From contig NC_092565.1 in assembly GCF_037975245.1 (NCBI RefSeq), positions 16,721,999 to 16,785,998 on the forward strand: a DNA stretch of 64,000 nucleotides, in the 5' to 3' direction. Position numbers and translations under genes: made by a program. Source of the DNA: Apostichopus japonicus (Eukaryota; Echinodermata; Holothuroidea; Aspidochirotida; Stichopodidae). The number at the start of each line of letters is the position of its first letter. Positions within the stretch are counted from its first letter, which is position 1. The notes below the pieces were generated by a model. That model was given only the letters and a program-made list of their open reading frames with translations, was not told the DNA's origin and did no database searches. Below, in pieces: positions 62,531-64,000 of the stretch.

Positions 62531-63720
62531 TTGGCCAAGTTTAAAATTCATCAGCTGAAGGTAGATTGCTTAGTCTCTGATGCAAAATTGAATTTCGAAA
62601 ATAGCATTGCCCTAAAAATTAAGGATAACCCAAAGGCCTTCTTTTCTTATGTCAGGTCAAAGCAGAAAGTTAAAGATGCAATTGTTTCTCTTAGGGCACC
62701 ACATACTGATAATATGGTTACTGATAGTCAGGATCTTGTAGATCTTTTGAACAACTATTTTGTGTCGGTTTTTACAAGGGAAGATATGAGTAGTATTCCA
62801 GATTTTCAGGGGGGCAGTGACAGGCCTAAACTGGATACGGTCTTATTTTCGGATGAGGTTGTCTTAAAGGAGCTGCTTCGTCTAAATGTTTTTAAAGCTT
62901 CTGGACCGGATGCAATCCATCCGTATTTGTTGAAGACATTTGCACACCATTTCTGCGTTCCACTCTCATTCAAACGGATTGGGATAAGTTTCTTTCTAAA
63001 TGCTTTTTAATATTGATAAATGCAAGGTAATGCACATTGGTAGTAGTAACCAAAAGTGTACATACAATCTTAATGGTGTGGAGTTACAGGAGGTCGCTGT
63101 TGAAAGAGACCTAGGTATCTACATTGACTCATCTCTGCAACCTTCTGAACATTGTCTTGAAGCTGCTAAAAGAGGTAATAGGGTTTTAGGTATGATCAAG
63201 AGGAACTTCAGTTTTCTGAAAGAGGACATCGTAGTTAGGCTTTATAAGCAGTTGGTTAGGCCTCATCTGGAGTATGCTGTGCAGGCTTGGAACCCATATT
63301 TTGCTAAGGATAAGGAAGTACTTGAAAAGGTCCAGAGGAGGGCTACTAGGATGATTAGTTCCTTAAAGAGTGTTCCTTAGTATAGGCGGTTACAACTGTT
63401 GAATCTCACCACACTGGAGCTTAGGAGGTTACGTGGGGACTTGATTCAGGTTTTCAAGATTGTGTATGGTTTTGACAAATTATCCTTTACCGACTTTTTC
63501 ATGTTTGCTAACAGTATAGTTGTACCAGAGGTCATTGTCTTAAACTCCAAAAGTCACATAGTAGGATTAATATTCGGCATAACTTTTTTTCTAATAGCGT
63601 TGTGAATATGTGGAACGGTTTGCCTGAGAGAGTTGTACTTGCAAGTAGTGTCAATGGGTTTAAGAATGCTTTGGACAAGCACTTTAAGCATTGTAATCGG
63701 GTCTGAGTGTTTGTGTCTTC
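62531..63720 (+). pseudogene. LINE copy with reverse transcriptase core deleted
   Basis: Plus-strand frames give the linker before the RT (KDNPKAFFSYVRSKQKVKDA, LLNNYFVSVF, NVFKASGPDAIHPYLLKTFA), then at about 62975 jump straight to the post-catalytic region (FNIDKCKVMHIG, ERDLGIYIDSSLQPSEHC, LVRPHLEYAVQAWNPY, KVQRRATRMI) with a frame change. Motifs from the first catalytic Asp to the YADD box are absent. A TAG at 63378-63380 and further shifts follow. After 63720 comes a 3' untranslated-like segment. Confidence 0.88.
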
Positions 63721-64000
63721 ATTTTTTCCCCCTCTCTCTATAGGGTCCTTGATGGGGACTTAAGTGTCCCTCCTGATAGTCCTTTTTTTCTACTAAGCTA
63801 AACTATACATGGTATATGGATTTGCCATATTGAGTACAAGAATCCTATTGCTTGTGAAGTCAAATCTCCTATAGGTCACCAGAGGTCAAACTCTGAAAAA
63901 CCTTTTACATGATATCTAACGATGGAAATCGTGGATACCTCTAATACTTGGTGTGTGGATTCATAACATTGAGTACAAGACCCCTATTGTTTTTGATGGA
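63721..64000. repeat. LINE 3' flank and start of a tandem repeat
   Basis: TTGAGTACAAGA.CCCTATTG occurs at about 63832 and 63972, with ggtcaccagaggtcaaac between. It resembles the TGACCT-rich repeat at 22610-23170. The repeat runs out of the window. Confidence 0.5.

Overview
The window is a stretch of animal (metazoan) nuclear genome: AT-rich, with split genes, long introns, LINE, Penelope, SINE and DNA-transposon copies, and many microsatellites. The mix (an ADAM9/12/19-type gene, a TMEM45-type gene, several CR1/L2/jockey-type LINEs, tRNA-derived SINEs) suggests a marine invertebrate, most likely a deuterostome such as an echinoderm. That placement is inference; the sequence does not prove the taxon.

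Layout. Positions 1-2640 hold the 3' two thirds of a nearly intact LINE whose reverse transcriptase has an intact catalytic core, broken only by two small indels. Positions 3270-5174 hold a TMEM45 family gene on the plus strand: a putative promoter and non-coding first exon, then a single coding exon of 286 codons. It is followed by a long (AT)n tract, a Penelope-like GIY-YIG endonuclease remnant, more AT arrays with interspersed unit repeats, and a 36-40 bp minisatellite. From about 7.15 to 12.5 kb no gene is visible.

From 62143 down to 13240 on the minus strand runs one large gene, reconstructed here as 20 coding exons (about 49 kb of genomic DNA, 2667 coding nt, 888 residues). It is an ADAM9-like (meltrin group) membrane-anchored disintegrin and metalloproteinase. 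In order it encodes a signal peptide, prodomain with two furin-type RQRR sites, an active zinc protease, a disintegrin domain with an RX6DLPEY loop, a cysteine-rich domain, an EGF-like module, one membrane span and a long proline-rich tail with SH3-ligand motifs. Every exon junction keeps the reading frame, which is the main support for the model. The usual prodomain cysteine of the cysteine switch is not seen at its expected place.

The introns of this gene hold the rest: a 1.8 kb hAT-type transposon with a perfect 8 bp target duplication (33559-35367), a 1.2 kb element with GGGGTAAAAA motifs at its ends and inside (57496-58679), a 0.67 kb element with CAGGCGCGTA ends, an orphan THAP-domain start, two tRNA-derived SINEs, a 101 bp near-perfect hairpin, tandem repeats carrying DR1-type TGACCTTTGACC motifs, and several 3' LINE fragments. 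Two of the LINE tails touch exon borders of the ADAM gene; one supplies the 3' splice site of the EGF exon. The right end (62.5-63.7 kb) carries another LINE whose reverse transcriptase core has been deleted.

The TMEM45-like and ADAM9-like genes are convergent and I see no functional link between them. The window is ordinary gene-plus-repeat animal DNA; no new multi-gene system was found.
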